A stretch of DNA of 64,000 nt from Ruminococcaceae bacterium UBA6353 (GCA_002437905.1 DJRT01000002.1:62001-126000); one strand, 5' to 3'; counted from the stretch's first letter, positions 1 through 8,381 are shown. The notes: generated by a model from the letters alone, not told the origin. Program-made: numbers and translations.

Positions 1-1
1 G

Positions 2-136
2 TATGTGTACGCCAAGGAGCAGGGCGAGTTTGAAGTGGCCTTTGCCATTGCGGCTATTCTAATGATCCTGACCCTGCTGATCAATCTGCTGACCGATTGG
101 CTTGGGCGGTATTTCAAGAGGAGGAAGGAACTATGA
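2..136 (+). CDS. pstA: Phosphate ABC transporter permease PstA, C-terminal end only
   Basis: This is the last 44 codons of a gene that begins before the window. The reading frame is open from base 2 and stops at TGA 134-136. It contains one hydrophobic segment ([17 protein letters not shown]) followed by a basic tail, [10 protein letters not shown], as expected for the final transmembrane helix and cytosolic end of PstA. The stop overlaps the pstB start in an ATGA, so the two are translationally coupled. The identity rests mostly on the following pstB and phoU, because the fragment alone would fit any ABC permease. Confidence 0.8.
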   Translation, partial: YVYAKEQGEFEVAFAIAAILMILTLLINLLTDWLGRYFKRRKEL

Positions 137-888
137 ACACCATCATTTCCGTAAAGGAGCTGTGTCTGTGGTACGGCACCCACCAGGCGCTCAAGGATAT
201 CCAGATCCCGATCCCGGAAAAAAGCATTACCGCACTGATCGGGCCGTCCGGCTGCGGTAAATCGACCTTTCTGAAAACACTGAACCGGATGAATGACCTT
301 GTGCCCGGCGTGCGGATCACCGGCGAGATCACCTATAAGGAACAAAATATATTTGACCCGACAGTGGATGTGAACGAGCTGCGCCGCGAAATCGGCATGG
401 TATTTCAGAAGCCTAATCCCTTCCCTATGAGCATTTACGATAACATTGCCTACGGGCCACGCACCCACGGCATCAAGAACAAGGCCAAGCTGGATGGAAT
501 TGTGGAACGCTCCCTGCAGGATGCTGCGATCTGGGACGAGGTAAAGGATCGCCTGAAAAAGAATGCCCTTGGGCTGTCCGGCGGACAGCAGCAACGGCTG
601 TGTATCGCGCGGGCACTGGCAGTGGAACCCACGGTGCTGCTGATGGATGAGCCGACCAGTGCACTGGATCCCATATCCACCTCCAAGATTGAGGAGCTGG
701 CAACCGAGCTGAAAAAGAAATACACCATTGTCATTGTGACCCACAATATGCAGCAGGCTGTGCGTATTTCGGATAATACCGCCTTCTTCCTGCTCGGTGA
801 GCTGGTGGAATATGGTAACACAGAGAAGCTTTTCTCCGATCCGTCGGATAAACGGACAGAGGACTATATCACGGGGAGGTTTGGATGA
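133..888 (+). CDS. pstB: Phosphate ABC transporter ATP-binding protein PstB
   Basis: PstB is the ATPase that powers high-affinity phosphate import through PstA/PstC. The 251-residue length is typical. The Walker A motif is GPSGCGKST, the Q-loop region reads [15 protein letters not shown] (the [10 protein letters not shown] stretch is characteristic of PstB), the ABC signature is LSGGQQQR and Walker B is [11 protein letters not shown]. The start is ATG 133: a strong ribosome binding site (AGGAGGAAGG) lies just upstream and the ATG overlaps the pstA stop. A longer form from TTG 97 would run inside pstA and has no ribosome binding site. The 3' end overlaps phoU by 4 bases. Confidence 0.96.
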   Translation: MNTIISVKELCLWYGTHQALKDIQIPIPEKSITALIGPSGCGKSTFLKTLNRMNDLVPGVRITGEITYKEQNIFDPTVDVNELRREIGMVFQKPNPFPMSIYDNIAYGPRTHGIKNKAKLDGIVERSLQDAAIWDEVKDRLKKNALGLSGGQQQRLCIARALAVEPTVLLMDEPTSALDPISTSKIEELATELKKKYTIVIVTHNMQQAVRISDNTAFFLLGELVEYGNTEKLFSDPSDKRTEDYITGRFG

Positions 889-1532
889 TGAGAAGCCATT
901 TTGACGAGCAATTGGCACAGCTGAACACCGAACTGATCGAGATGGGCGCACTTTGCGAGGAGGTCATCGCACTGGCGTCCCAGGCGTTGACAAAGGGCGA
1001 TATCCGTTTAGCCAAAAAGGTCGCTCCGCTGGATAGCGAGATCGACCAAAAAGAGCGCGAGATCGAATCGCTCTGCCTCAAGCTGCTGCTGCAGCAGCAG
1101 CCGGTGGCACGCGATCTGCGGCAGATCTCGGCGGCGCTGAAAATGATCACCGACATGGAGCGTATCGGCGACCAGGCAGAAGATATTGCTGAGATCGTCG
1201 AGTTTCTGAGCGGGCGCACAAGCGAAAATGACGGAATTTTGCAGGAAATGGCACGCGCAACCATAAAAATGGTGACAGAAAGTGTTGATGCTTTCGTAAA
1301 ACATGATATAATGGTAGCGGAAAAGGTCATTGCTGATGATGACACGGTAGATGACTACTTTGACCAGGTAAAGAAAGAGCTGATCGACCGCATAGCCAAA
1401 AATCCGGACGATGGCGAGGTGGCGATTGATCTGCTGATCATTGCAAAATACTTTGAGCGCATCGGTGACCATGCAGTGAACATTGCTGAGTGGGTGATCT
1501 TCTCTGTGACCGGTGTGCACAAGGAGGGGTAA
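885..1532 (+). CDS. phoU: Phosphate transport system regulator PhoU
   Basis: PhoU is a cytosolic metal-binding helical protein that links the Pst transporter to the PhoR kinase and represses the Pho response when phosphate is plentiful. The 215 residues hold two PhoU repeats, each with an acidic metal-binding signature: [16 protein letters not shown] near residues 88-103 and [17 protein letters not shown] near 187-203. The start ATG overlaps the pstB stop, with GGGGAGG as ribosome binding site. It is followed directly by a two-component pair, a common Gram-positive arrangement, so phosphate import and its sensing are probably co-transcribed. Confidence 0.95.
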   Translation: MMRSHFDEQLAQLNTELIEMGALCEEVIALASQALTKGDIRLAKKVAPLDSEIDQKEREIESLCLKLLLQQQPVARDLRQISAALKMITDMERIGDQAEDIAEIVEFLSGRTSENDGILQEMARATIKMVTESVDAFVKHDIMVAEKVIADDDTVDDYFDQVKKELIDRIAKNPDDGEVAIDLLIIAKYFERIGDHAVNIAEWVIFSVTGVHKEG

Positions 1533-1539
1533 AAAACGC

Positions 1540-2232
1540 ATGATTTGGTGTGTTGAGGACGATTCCAGCATCCGGGATATTGAGGTATATGCCCTGCAAT
1601 CCACCGGCTTTGAGGCGCGCGGCTTCAGCGATGGCACTTCCTTTTGGGAGGCGCTGCACCACCTGCAGAACCCGCAGCAGGAAAAGCCGGAGCTGATCGT
1701 GCTGGATGTGATGCTGCCCGGCGTGGATGGCATAGAGCTGCTGCGCCGGCTAAAAGCCTCAGAGGACTATGCTGACATCCCGGTGGTGATGGCGACGGCC
1801 AAGGGAGCTGAATATGACAAGATCCAGGGGCTGGATCTTGGTGCGGACTATTATCTGACCAAGCCGTTCGGCGTGATGGAATTTGTCTCTTGCATCAAAG
1901 CCGTGCTGCGCCGCTGCAGGCCGGCCGAGCACACCCACCGCCTGCAGGCAGGTGGGCTGACGGTGGATCTGGACGCGCATACCGTGACGGCGGATGGACA
2001 GCTTCTCTGTCTGACCTACAAGGAATATGAACTGCTGCGGCTGTTCCTCTCCCACCCCGGCATCGCCTTCTCCCGTGACCAGCTGTTCAATGAAATATGG
2101 GGAATGGACTACTGCGGCGAGACCCGCACGGTCGATATGCATATCCGCACCCTGCGGCAGAAGCTCGGCAGCTACGGCAGCCTGATCCAGACTGTCCGCA
2201 ATGTCGGATACCGATTGGAGGTTAGCAAATGA
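1540..2232 (+). CDS. PhoB/PhoP-type response regulator, OmpR family
   Basis: This is a 230-residue DNA-binding response regulator. The receiver domain covers roughly residues 1-115, with the acidic pair VEDD near the N-terminus, phospho-acceptor Asp56 in LIVLDVMLPG and the conserved Lys in YLTKPFG. The winged-helix domain (LTYKEYELLRLFLSHPG ... RTVDMHIRTLRQKLG) fills the C-terminal 100 residues. The start is ATG 1540 because AAGGAGGGG ends 10 bases upstream; an in-frame ATG at 1513 lies inside phoU. Position between phoU and a PhoR-like kinase makes phosphate-starvation control the most likely role. The stop overlaps the kinase start (ATGA). Confidence 0.92.
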   Translation: MIWCVEDDSSIRDIEVYALQSTGFEARGFSDGTSFWEALHHLQNPQQEKPELIVLDVMLPGVDGIELLRRLKASEDYADIPVVMATAKGAEYDKIQGLDLGADYYLTKPFGVMEFVSCIKAVLRRCRPAEHTHRLQAGGLTVDLDAHTVTADGQLLCLTYKEYELLRLFLSHPGIAFSRDQLFNEIWGMDYCGETRTVDMHIRTLRQKLGSYGSLIQTVRNVGYRLEVSK

Positions 2233-3878
2233 CACGAAAGATCTTCCGTTCCATTATGGCAGTGGCCGGAATTGTTCTGGTGGCCAGCCTTGTGATCATT
2301 TTAGCCGTACTGTATGACTACTTCGGCACAGTGCAGAAGACGCAGCTGGCGGATGAATTGAGTCTGGCGGCTGTCTCTGTGGAGAAAAACGGCACAGAAT
2401 ACTTACAGAGCCTGGAATCGGTGCATTACCGCATTACCTGGATCGCCGCTGACGGCAGCGTGATTTATGATACCAAGACCGGCACCGACACCCTGGAGAA
2501 CCACGCCGACCGCAAAGAGGTGCAGGAGGCGCTGGAGTACGGCAAGGGTGAAAACACCCGGTACTCCGATACGCTGCTGGAAAAGACCATTTACTCTGCC
2601 GTGCGGCTGGAGGACGGAACGGTACTGCGTATGTCGGTCAGCCAGACGACTGTTGGTGTGCTGGCGCTTGGAATGCTGCAGCCGTTCTTCTTCATCCTGC
2701 TGGCTGCGCTGATCCTTTCCGGTGTGTTGGCTGCCCGGCTTTCTAAGCGCATTGTCGGCCCGCTGAACAACCTGGATCTGGAGCACCCGCTGGAAAATGA
2801 TACCTATGAGGAGCTGTCTCCCCTGCTCGGCCGTATTGAGCGGCAGCATCAGGAGATTGCTTTCCAGCTGCGCAGGCTGAAGCAGAAGACAGATGAATTT
2901 ACCCAGATCACGGAAAACATGAGTGAAGGGCTTGTACTGCTGGACGAGAATGACACTGTTTTGAGCATCAACACAGCGGCCCAGCAGATGTTTGGCGCAA
3001 AAAGCGCTACCGGCGAAAGCTTTTTGGAGATTGATCGCAGCCATGAGGTGACTTCGGCCATCAAGACGGCGATGGAAAATGGCCACAGCGAAATTGATTA
3101 TGCGTACAATGGCCGCAAGTACCGGATCAACATTTCCCGCATCGAGTCCGATGGACATATCATTGGTGCGGTGCTGCTGCTGTTTGATGTAACGGAGAAG
3201 GCTCTTGCGGAGCAAAACCGCCGCGAGTTTACCGCCAATGTATCGCATGAGCTGAAAACGCCGCTGCAGGGCATCATCGGCAGCGCCGATCTGATCGAAA
3301 CCGGTATGGTGAAGCAGGAGGATCTACCGCGCTTTGTCGGCCATATCCGCCAGGAGGCCACACGGCTGGTCGCGCTGATCGAGGATATTCTGCGCCTTTC
3401 GCAGCTGGATGAGGGCGAAGAGATGCCGGTGGAAGAGGTGGATCTGTACGCCATTGCCGATGAGGTGGTACAGAGTCTCCAGTCCGCCGCTGCAGCCAAG
3501 AAGGTCACTTTGGCGCTGCAGGGGGACAGCGTAACGCTGCACGGCGTCTCCAGGCTGATCCACGAAATCGTGTACAATCTCTGCGACAACGCAATCAAAT
3601 ACAATATGGACGGCGGCAGTGTTACCGTCACCGTGAAGCAGGAACAGGATACCGCGGTGGTTTCCGTGCAGGATACCGGTATCGGTATCGCACCGGAGGA
3701 TCAGGCCCGTATTTTCGAGCGGTTTTTCCGCGTGGACAAGAGCCATTCCAAGGCTTCCGGCGGCACCGGTCTCGGGCTGTCGATCGTCAAGCACGCTGTG
3801 CAGTTCCATCATGGAACCATTGATCTGCAGAGTGCCCTTGGCCACGGCACCACCATCACCGTTTCCCTGCCCCGCTAA
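2229..3878 (+). CDS. phoR: PhoR-type sensor histidine kinase
   Basis: This 549-residue membrane histidine kinase is the partner of the upstream regulator. It has a transmembrane segment near residues 9-30, an extracytoplasmic sensor region with a PAS-like fold (about 31-145), a second transmembrane segment (about 145-170), a HAMP-like linker and a cytosolic PAS domain (about 225-325). The HisKA domain carries the phosphorylated His340 in NVSHELKTPLQ. The ATPase domain shows the N-box (IVYNLCDNAIKYN), DTGIGI and GGTGLGLSIV. Length and layout match Gram-positive PhoR. A hairpin terminator follows the stop, so this is the last gene of the pst-phoU-phoBR operon. Confidence 0.93.
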   Translation: MTRKIFRSIMAVAGIVLVASLVIILAVLYDYFGTVQKTQLADELSLAAVSVEKNGTEYLQSLESVHYRITWIAADGSVIYDTKTGTDTLENHADRKEVQEALEYGKGENTRYSDTLLEKTIYSAVRLEDGTVLRMSVSQTTVGVLALGMLQPFFFILLAALILSGVLAARLSKRIVGPLNNLDLEHPLENDTYEELSPLLGRIERQHQEIAFQLRRLKQKTDEFTQITENMSEGLVLLDENDTVLSINTAAQQMFGAKSATGESFLEIDRSHEVTSAIKTAMENGHSEIDYAYNGRKYRINISRIESDGHIIGAVLLLFDVTEKALAEQNRREFTANVSHELKTPLQGIIGSADLIETGMVKQEDLPRFVGHIRQEATRLVALIEDILRLSQLDEGEEMPVEEVDLYAIADEVVQSLQSAAAAKKVTLALQGDSVTLHGVSRLIHEIVYNLCDNAIKYNMDGGSVTVTVKQEQDTAVVSVQDTGIGIAPEDQARIFERFFRVDKSHSKASGGTGLGLSIVKHAVQFHHGTIDLQSALGHGTTITVSLPR

Positions 3879-3888
3879 TGTATAAAAC

Positions 3889-3924
3889 GAACAGCCGGCA
3901 CCCAAATACAGGTGCCGGCTGTTC
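3889..3924 (+). terminator. Hairpin terminator after phoR
   Basis: A perfect 14-base inverted repeat, GAACAGCCGGCACC and its complement, sits 11 bases after the phoR stop with an 8-base loop. The downstream T-run is weak (TTCTTCG), so termination may be incomplete. Confidence 0.75.
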
Positions 3925-3951
3925 TTCGTGCAGGGCCGCCGAAAAGCCGTA

Positions 3952-3980
3952 TTGCAATATATGACGGAGTATGCTATACT
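3952..3980 (+). promoter_or_regulatory. Sigma-A-type promoter for the glycolipid gene pair
   Basis: TTGCAA (3952-3957) and TATACT (3975-3980) are separated by exactly 17 bases. The predicted start point near 3987 lies about 30 bases before the ATG at 4017. It is placed between the phoR terminator and the next gene, as expected for a new transcription unit. Confidence 0.65.
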
Positions 3981-4016
3981 CTAAGGGCGAAAATTGGACG
4001 AAGAGGATGAACAAGG

Positions 4017-5123
4017 ATGAAAGTGCTCATTTTAAGCTGCGGCACGGGGCAGGGACATAACAGTGCCGCCCGGGCCGTTGAGGAAGCCCTGAAGCGCCGC
4101 GGGATTGAGTGCCAAATTGCTGACCCCCTCTCCTTTGGCCGTCGGAAAACCGCCGGCGTAGTCGCCGCCGCCTACAACGGCGTCATCAAGGACGCGCCCA
4201 AAGCCTTTGGCGTGATCTATAAAGTGGGAGACCTTTACAGCTCAACGCGCCTCACCTCGCCGGTGTATTTTGCCAATACCCTCTATGCCGGACACCTGGA
4301 AAACTATATTTTGGAGAACCAATTTACTGCGGTGATCTGCACACACCTGTTTGCCATGGAGGCGGTCACCGCCCTGCGGAAAAGGCCGGAGTTCACCGTG
4401 CCATGCTATGGTGTGCTGACCGATTATACCTGTATCCCCTTCTTTGCTGAAACAAAGCTGGACGGCTATTTTATTCCGCAGGAGGATCTGCGCGCGGAGA
4501 TGGTCGAAAAGGGCATCTCGGAGCAGCGGCTGTACAGTACAGGCATACCGGTCAGTGGCCGTTTTGCCCATCATACCGCGCCGGCGGCCGCCCGGACCGC
4601 GTTGGATCTGCCGGCCGATCAGCCAATCATTCTGGTTATGAGCGGCGGCGTTGGCTGTGGAAATCTGCTGGAGCTTTGCCGTGAATTGCTGCAGTATACC
4701 ACAAAGCCTTTTACCGCCTGCGTGATGACCGGGCGTAACCGGAAGCTCAAAGGGCAGCTGGATGAGCATTTTCAGGGGGATCCCCGCCTGCGCACCATTG
4801 CTTTTACTGAGAAAGTGGATCAGTATATGAATGCAGCGGATGTGATGATCTCAAAGCCGGGTGGTCTGACCAGCACAGAGGCGGCAGTCGCCAATATCCC
4901 GCTGGTGCATCTGCTGGCCTTTTCCGGTTGCGAAACGAAGAACGCCGCATTTTTCTCTGCGCGGGGTCTATCCCTGCAGGCAGGCAGCGTCCGGGAAGCC
5001 GTAGAGAGCGCCTGGCGGCTGATCAATCATCCGGAGCTGGCAGAACAGATGCGTTCGCTCCAGCGTACCTATATTGCGCCGGATGCGGCTGACCGGATCG
5101 TTTCTAAGGTGATCGGGTCATGA
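4017..5123 (+). CDS. Diacylglycerol glycosyltransferase (MGDG synthase / UgtP-like, GT28)
   Basis: This 368-residue GT-B glycosyltransferase resembles monogalactosyldiacylglycerol synthase and Bacillus UgtP, which move a sugar from a UDP-sugar to diacylglycerol at the inner membrane face. The N-terminal domain opens with LILSCGTGQGHNSAARAVEEAL, the diagnostic acceptor-side motif. The C-terminal half carries MSGGVGCGN and the UDP-sugar-binding region DVMISKPGGLTSTEAAVANIPL. No signal peptide is seen, as expected for a peripheral protein. It overlaps the next gene, a PlsY-like acyltransferase, by 4 bases, which supports a membrane-lipid role. The exact sugar and acceptor cannot be read from the sequence. 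Confidence 0.87.
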   Translation: MKVLILSCGTGQGHNSAARAVEEALKRRGIECQIADPLSFGRRKTAGVVAAAYNGVIKDAPKAFGVIYKVGDLYSSTRLTSPVYFANTLYAGHLENYILENQFTAVICTHLFAMEAVTALRKRPEFTVPCYGVLTDYTCIPFFAETKLDGYFIPQEDLRAEMVEKGISEQRLYSTGIPVSGRFAHHTAPAAARTALDLPADQPIILVMSGGVGCGNLLELCRELLQYTTKPFTACVMTGRNRKLKGQLDEHFQGDPRLRTIAFTEKVDQYMNAADVMISKPGGLTSTEAAVANIPLVHLLAFSGCETKNAAFFSARGLSLQAGSVREAVESAWRLINHPELAEQMRSLQRTYIAPDAADRIVSKVIGS

Positions 5124-5758
5124 GGGATACACAAACGCTTCTTTTTGGCGCCTTTATCCTCGGTGGCTTCCTTTCCGGCAGCGTGATGTACAGCCGCCTC
5201 ATTCCCCTGCTCTTTACCGGCAAGGATGTTGCGGCGCTCGGCGCCGACCGCAACCCCGGCGCTTCCAATGTGTTTCTGAACTGCGGTATACCACTGGGGC
5301 TGCTTTGCCTCGCCTGCGATTTGCTGAAAGGGTTTCTGCCGGTGTTCTGGGCTGTGCATACGGTGGATATACGGCTGCTGGCTTTTGCGGCCGTGCTCTC
5401 TGCCCCTGTTCTTGGACATGCCCTGGCTCCGCTGAATCATTTTCACGGCGGGAAATGCATTTCCACGGCTTTCGGGTGCCTGCTGGCCCTGCTGCCGGTT
5501 ACCCGCATTGTCTTTGTGCTTGCCGGTCTGTATATCTTCTTTTCGGTAATCGTTAAGATCAATCCGACGCGTTACCGCAGCCTGTTGACCTTTGCTTTGT
5601 TTGGCATTATCGCCGGCATATATTTTGCCGCGAACAGCAGGCACTCCTTAGGAATTGGCTGCAGCGTGATCGCCGTTACCGCCGTGCTGCGCCACACCAA
5701 ATACCTCAGCTATATTCCGGAGGAGCAGCAACCGAAAATGCAAAACGAACGCCTGTGA
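5120..5758 (+). CDS. PlsY-like glycerol-3-phosphate acyltransferase
   Basis: A 212-residue polytopic membrane protein of the PlsY family, which transfers acyl groups from acyl-phosphate to glycerol-3-phosphate at the start of phospholipid synthesis. The three family motifs are present but altered: SGSV near the N-terminus, RNPGASNVF for the usual GNPGATN, and HGGKCISTAFG for the usual GGKGVAT. The Gly-Val to Cys-Ile change in the third motif, which shapes the active site, suggests a specialised paralogue rather than the main PlsY. It is coupled to the glycosyltransferase by an ATGA overlap, and its stop codon lies inside the following terminator. Confidence 0.82.
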   Translation: MRDTQTLLFGAFILGGFLSGSVMYSRLIPLLFTGKDVAALGADRNPGASNVFLNCGIPLGLLCLACDLLKGFLPVFWAVHTVDIRLLAFAAVLSAPVLGHALAPLNHFHGGKCISTAFGCLLALLPVTRIVFVLAGLYIFFSVIVKINPTRYRSLLTFALFGIIAGIYFAANSRHSLGIGCSVIAVTAVLRHTKYLSYIPEEQQPKMQNERL

Positions 5759-5781
5759 ATTGGACAGGCGTTCGTTTTTTT
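5743..5781. terminator. Bidirectional terminator between plsY-like gene and cotJC
   Basis: A 14-base perfect stem (AAACGAACGCCTGT and complement, arms 5743-5756 and 5764-5777) with a 7-base loop is followed by T's on the plus strand and by TTTT on the minus strand. It can end both the plus-strand lipid operon and the minus-strand cotJ operon. Confidence 0.88.
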
Positions 5782-5788
5782 CTATGCC

Positions 5789-6397
5789 TTATTTTCCGCA
5801 GTTTTTATCAAATCCGGGATTGCAGGCATAGAAGTTTTTGCTGTTCAGACGGTCGGTTGCGATACGCAGCCCCTCGCCGAAGCGCTGATAGTGCACGATC
5901 TCGCGTTCCCGCAGGAATTTCAGCGGTTCCCGCACATCCGGATCGTCCACCAGGCGCAGCAGATTATCGTAGGTTGTGCGTGCTTTCTGTTCTGCTGCCA
6001 GATCTTCGTGCAGATCGGCCAATGTATCACCGGTCGACTGGAAGGTAAGCGCACTGAAGGCTTCACCGGAGGCGGCGATCGGATAAATGCCGGTCGTATG
6101 ATCGGTAAAGTATGGGGCAAAGCCGCTGTTCAGGATATCCTTTTCCGACAGGTTTCTTGTAAGCTGATAAACGATGGCCGAAACGATCTCCAGGTGTGCC
6201 AGCTCCTCTGTGCCAATATCTGTCAGAATCGCTTTAAGCTCCGGATACGGCATCGTATACCGCTGGCTGAGATAACGCAGCGCAGCGCCACTTTCCCCAT
6301 CCGGACCGCCGTATTGACTGATGATCAGCTGCGCCATTTTGGGATTGCTGTTTTTGATGTTGACCGGATACTGCAGCTTCTTTTCATATTGCCACAT
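5789..6397 (-). CDS. cotJC: Spore coat protein CotJC (manganese catalase family)
   Basis: CotJC is a mother-cell coat component of the manganese-catalase family and probably detoxifies peroxide at the spore surface. The 202-residue product begins MWQYEKKLQYPVNI, typical of CotJC, and keeps the diiron/dimanganese helix-bundle ligand patterns: GPDGESGAALRYL and GTEELAHLEIVSA in the first half, and AAEQKARTTYDNL plus REREIVHYQRFGE in the second. It is the last gene of cotJABC, 3 bases after cotJB, and ends at a bidirectional terminator. Expression should follow the sigma-E-type promoter upstream of cotJA. Confidence 0.95.
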   Translation of the reverse strand: MWQYEKKLQYPVNIKNSNPKMAQLIISQYGGPDGESGAALRYLSQRYTMPYPELKAILTDIGTEELAHLEIVSAIVYQLTRNLSEKDILNSGFAPYFTDHTTGIYPIAASGEAFSALTFQSTGDTLADLHEDLAAEQKARTTYDNLLRLVDDPDVREPLKFLREREIVHYQRFGEGLRIATDRLNSKNFYACNPGFDKNCGK

Positions 6398-6400
6398 CGT

Positions 6401-6676
6401 TCATCCACGCCCTTTCTCTGTGCAGCAGGTTACATCCCACGGCCACGGTCCGTTGACCCATTCCGTCCAGGATTCCTGTACATCTGCCTGTGTCTGCACA
6501 TAGGTGCCGTAGCACTGCTCGTACTCATCAATCAGCTTTTGCAGCTTTTCCTCATACATCCGGCGAAGCTGCATAGCGGCCTGATCATTCGGATGCGAAT
6601 CCTGATACAGTCCTAAATCATACAGCGCAAACTGATAGGCGCGGATACGCTCGGTAATTGCATGACGCTCAACCAC
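6401..6676 (-). CDS. cotJB: Spore coat protein CotJB
   Basis: A 91-residue protein of the CotJB family, needed with CotJA and CotJC for a coat sub-layer. It is helical and charged, with the typical C-terminal WVNGPWPWD, which is a family hallmark. The start overlaps the cotJA stop by 8 bases and the stop is 3 bases before cotJC, so the three are one translational unit. Its biochemical role is unknown in any species. Confidence 0.93.
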   Translation of the reverse strand: MVERHAITERIRAYQFALYDLGLYQDSHPNDQAAMQLRRMYEEKLQKLIDEYEQCYGTYVQTQADVQESWTEWVNGPWPWDVTCCTEKGRG

Positions 6677-6842
6677 AGCACTTCCCCCCTGCCGTAAACG
6701 GTTTGTTCAGTTCCGGGAAAATGGTGCCGTGACGCAGCCCGGCTTCCGGCTCATACACTTCCTGCAGCTCCTGCCACGGGATATAGGCCATGGCCAGAGA
6801 CACATCGTAGGGAATTGCGGGCATTTGGTTGTTGATTTTCAC
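6669..6842 (-). CDS. cotJA: Spore coat associated protein CotJA
   Basis: A 57-residue protein with the CotJA core (AMAYIPWQELQEVYEPEAGLR) and a tail ending in GGKCCG. The start was taken as GTG 6842: GAAAGGAGCC lies at a good distance (8 bases) upstream. Upstream in-frame codons reach 6959 but overlap the spoIVFB 3' end, lack a ribosome binding site and would begin before the predicted start point near 6870. An annotation using the first ATG would give an artificially long protein. It is the first gene of the cotJABC operon. Confidence 0.9.
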   Translation of the reverse strand: MKINNQMPAIPYDVSLAMAYIPWQELQEVYEPEAGLRHGTIFPELNKPFTAGGKCCG

Positions 6843-6877
6843 AAAGTTGGCTCCTTTCGGTAAAGATTTCATTATCC

Positions 6878-6905
6878 AGTGTATGTCCCTTGTCCAACAA
6901 TGTGC
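6878..6905 (-). promoter_or_regulatory. Sigma-E-type promoter of cotJABC
   Basis: On the minus strand, GCACATT (6905-6899) and CATACACT (6885-6878) are 13 bases apart. The -10 matches the sigma-E consensus CATACAnT fully and the -35 matches kmATATT at six of seven positions. The predicted start near 6870 gives a roughly 28-base leader to the GTG at 6842. cotJ is a known sigma-E operon in Bacillus, so family knowledge and sequence agree. Confidence 0.72.
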
Positions 6906-6918
6906 TGCTTTTCTGCCG

Positions 6919-7500
6919 TTACTGCTGGGCAAGCAGCAGATAAAACAGGTATACCCCAACCACCAGCAGTGTCCCGTTTCCGTGGCGGCTTACAGCGGTT
7001 ATCGCAGCCAGCAGCGCCAACGGAAGTAAAACGGCAAAGGAAATGCCGCGGACAAAGCGTGAAGCCCGCTGCGGAGAAAAGTGCAGACAGAACAGGCAGT
7101 ACAGGATCTCGCCGCCATCCAGCGGCTGTGCGGGCAACAGGTTAAATACACACAGCACCAGATGCACCACAGCTGCACGGCGGCAGCCGACCGCCCACAG
7201 CAGACCGGCTGCCGCAGCATTCACGGCAGGGCCGGCCAGCGAGATCAGGAGGTTCTTCCGGTAGCCCGGCAGATGACGCTGACCGATTTCCAGCCGCATA
7301 CCAAAGGCGCCGAGGGTACAGCGCTCCGGCGGGCACCGGAGCAGCAGCATAACCAGCAGGTGCCCACACTCATGCATGACCGAGGCCAGCACACAGGAGA
7401 CAGCCACCCCCTCCGGCTGCAGAAAGAGCAGCGCTGTCAGCAGAGCCGGAAACAGCAGGCTGATCCGCAGCTGTACGCCGCCAAGCCGCCACTCAAGCAT
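6919..7500 (-). CDS. spoIVFB: SpoIVFB-type intramembrane metalloprotease (M50, site-2 protease)
   Basis: A 193-residue polytopic zinc protease. The active-site helix has HECGH (His43, Glu44, His47), and the third zinc ligand is Asp128 in NLLPAQPLDGG. In Bacillus, SpoIVFB sits in the outer forespore membrane and cleaves the pro-sequence of sigma-K in the mother cell. The gene overlaps the upstream LytM-domain gene by 8 bases, the expected SpoIVFA position. The product is about 95 residues shorter than Bacillus SpoIVFB and stops soon after the catalytic core, so the ATP-sensing CBS domain is missing. Another M50 substrate cannot be excluded, but the spore-gene context argues for SpoIVFB. Confidence 0.85.
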   Translation of the reverse strand: MLEWRLGGVQLRISLLFPALLTALLFLQPEGVAVSCVLASVMHECGHLLVMLLLRCPPERCTLGAFGMRLEIGQRHLPGYRKNLLISLAGPAVNAAAAGLLWAVGCRRAAVVHLVLCVFNLLPAQPLDGGEILYCLFCLHFSPQRASRFVRGISFAVLLPLALLAAITAVSRHGNGTLLVVGVYLFYLLLAQQ

Positions 7501-8365
7501 TTTTCACCTCATCGCCCGCCCGCATATAGCGGGAAATAGGCACAACCCCGCCGGGATTATACACCGTATCTCCTACACTGATCTGAATATGCACATGGTT
7601 GCCGGTAGCATCACCAGTGGCGCCGACCCGCGCGACGGTCTCCCCTGCCCGCACAACCGCCCCCACATCGACTTCAATGATCTGGCAATGGGCATACAGT
7701 ACCTGTACGCCGGCGCCGTGCGCAATACAAACATAGCGTCCAAGACTGCCGTTCTCACCGGCAGCAGAAACCCGACCGAAAAACATAGCCGCAATCGGCG
7801 TTCCCGCCGGTGCGGCTATATCCATTCCTCGGTGAAATTGTGTCCCCTCGCCTGTCGGGTTTTCGCGGTAACCGTAGCCGGAGGTTAGTGTGCCGGCTGC
7901 AAGCGGCGCTCTTGCGGCGCGGTCAACCAGCAACTTCATGGCCGTTGTGCCCTCCGGCGTCGTCTGGCCGTCCGCTGTGCTTTCCGATTCGCTCTCGGCA
8001 GACGAGGACTCCGCCGCCGGCGCCTGCGCATTTTCCGATTCCAGCTGCTGCGCCGTATCGGCCGCCGGATCACCGTCCCACAGGGCGGCCAGCGTGGCCA
8101 ACAGATCATTGCGCATAAGGCTCTGCTGGAAGCTTTGGCATAGCTGCCGGTATGGCTCACCGCCGGCAGTGCGCAGCAGCAGCGCCAGCAGCAGTGCCAC
8201 AGCACAGGCAATGCTCTGCACGGCAATGACCGAACCGGCGCCGCGGGGCTTTTTTTCTTTCTTTTCCGGCGGCGGTGCGGCGGCGGGTGCCGTGCCCGAC
8301 CACCCGCCTACCCGCCGGTATTCATAGGGCGGCGTGGCCGGCCGCTCCAGTTCCCTGTCGATCAT
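7493..8365 (-). CDS. Membrane-anchored M23/LytM endopeptidase, SpoIVFA/SpoIIQ-like
   Basis: A 290-residue protein with a proline-rich cytosolic N-terminus, one transmembrane segment (about residues 44-66, SVIAVQSIACAVALLLALLL), an acidic Ser/Ala/Glu-rich linker and a C-terminal LytM domain. All zinc ligands appear intact: His178 and Asp182 (HRGMD) and His257/His259 (HVHIQ), with a further LYAHC histidine. It could therefore be an active peptidoglycan endopeptidase. It lies between spoIVA and spoIVFB, overlapping the latter, which is where SpoIVFA would be; SpoIVFA anchors and inhibits SpoIVFB. A SpoIIQ-like channel role is the main alternative. Ribosome binding site AGGGGG precedes ATG 8365. 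Confidence 0.82.
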   Translation of the reverse strand: MIDRELERPATPPYEYRRVGGWSGTAPAAAPPPEKKEKKPRGAGSVIAVQSIACAVALLLALLLRTAGGEPYRQLCQSFQQSLMRNDLLATLAALWDGDPAADTAQQLESENAQAPAAESSSAESESESTADGQTTPEGTTAMKLLVDRAARAPLAAGTLTSGYGYRENPTGEGTQFHRGMDIAAPAGTPIAAMFFGRVSAAGENGSLGRYVCIAHGAGVQVLYAHCQIIEVDVGAVVRAGETVARVGATGDATGNHVHIQISVGDTVYNPGGVVPISRYMRAGDEVKNA

Positions 8366-8381
8366 ATGTACCCCCTGCGCC

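Noticed and set aside
97..132. Upstream TTG start for pstB
   Set aside because: It lies inside pstA and has no ribosome binding site, whereas ATG 133 has AGGAGGAAGG and overlaps the pstA stop.
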